Below are positions 14,537 to 14,589 of a stretch of 14,589 bases of DNA, piece after piece (position 1 is the first letter of the stretch; each line of letters starts with the position of its first letter). The DNA is taken from assembly GCA_019417795.1 (NCBI GenBank), contig DXUR01000033.1:1-14589 (forward strand), in the 5' to 3' direction. This DNA is from Clostridiales bacterium (lineage in GTDB: Bacteria; Bacillota_A; Clostridia; Oscillospirales; Oscillospiraceae). The notes under the pieces are model-generated. The model had not been told where the DNA came from, made no database searches, and saw nothing but the letters and a program-made list of their open reading frames with translations. Made by a program: the position numbers and the translations under genes.

Positions 14537-14589
14537 ATGAGGGCAGCGAAAATGAAGGAGCGTCCAACTTTCCAACTGATGTGCCAGAC
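14537..14589 (+). CDS. Start of a further gene, cut by the window edge
   Basis: AGAGGAGGTG is followed six bases later by ATG 14537, an excellent translation start. The visible product begins MRAAKMKERPTFQLMCQ and is still open at the edge. Seventeen residues are too few to name it. It lies after a terminator and a candidate promoter, so it probably belongs to a new transcription unit of the same element. Confidence 0.6.
   Translation, partial: MRAAKMKERPTFQLMCQ

Larger units (their letters stand above)
1..14589. mobile_element. Internal segment of an ICE or conjugative plasmid (transfer region)
   Basis: A contiguous set of Gram-positive type IV secretion genes (PrgI, VirB4, VirB6-like, NlpC/P60 hydrolase, VirD4) lies beside a CnaB adhesin, which is the usual make-up of a conjugative transfer module in Clostridia. 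Neither end of the element is seen: no integrase, recombinase, att repeat, relaxase or replication initiator is recognised. ICE and plasmid therefore cannot be told apart from this sequence. The adhesin runs off the left edge and a new gene runs off the right edge. Confidence 0.8.

Overview
The window is an internal piece of an integrative and conjugative element (ICE) or conjugative plasmid from a fairly GC-rich Gram-positive anaerobe. Clostridia of the gut Oscillospiraceae/Lachnospiraceae type fit best. The reasons are a CnaB/SpaA-type surface protein with an LPKTG sequence, AGGAGG ribosome binding sites with several TTG starts, and a Gram-positive type IV secretion (T4SS) gene set (PrgI, VirB4, VirB6-like, NlpC/P60 hydrolase, VirD4). 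The species assignment is inference. No integrase, relaxase, resistance gene, rRNA, tRNA or CRISPR array is visible.

Left (1-2700): the 3' part of a large adhesin built from seven CnaB-like modules and a C-terminal domain. It ends at LPKTGY with no membrane anchor and is followed by a perfect 14-bp hairpin. Middle-left (2701-3160): an AT-richer island with one small minus-strand gene under a strong sigma-A-type promoter, then the leader of the transfer operon.

Core (3159-14400): a tightly packed plus-strand operon. In order it holds a small VirB2-like membrane protein, a VirB6/TrbL-like channel protein with a long disordered tail, an NlpC/P60 wall hydrolase, a small helix-turn-helix protein, PrgI (VirB3-like), a stand-alone VirB4 N-terminal-like domain, the VirB4 ATPase, a protein with a RusA-like acidic motif, a 40-residue coupled ORF, a 181-bp non-coding stretch rich in inverted repeats (candidate oriT or control region), a putative winged-helix protein, and the VirD4/TcpA coupling ATPase. 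Most junctions overlap or are a few bases apart, which implies translational coupling. An intrinsic terminator with a GCAA tetraloop closes the operon at 14401-14428, and a new gene starts at 14537.

How they work together: the adhesin may promote mating-pair contact and the hydrolase opens the peptidoglycan. VirB2/B3/B4/B6-like proteins form and power the channel, and VirD4 brings the relaxase-DNA complex to it. The RusA-like and winged-helix proteins flanking the inverted-repeat stretch are the best candidates for DNA processing functions. The least explained items are the RusA-like protein, the inverted-repeat cluster, a short DNA motif that recurs in all three reading frames of the VirB6-like tail, and a coupling protein with altered Walker A and B motifs.
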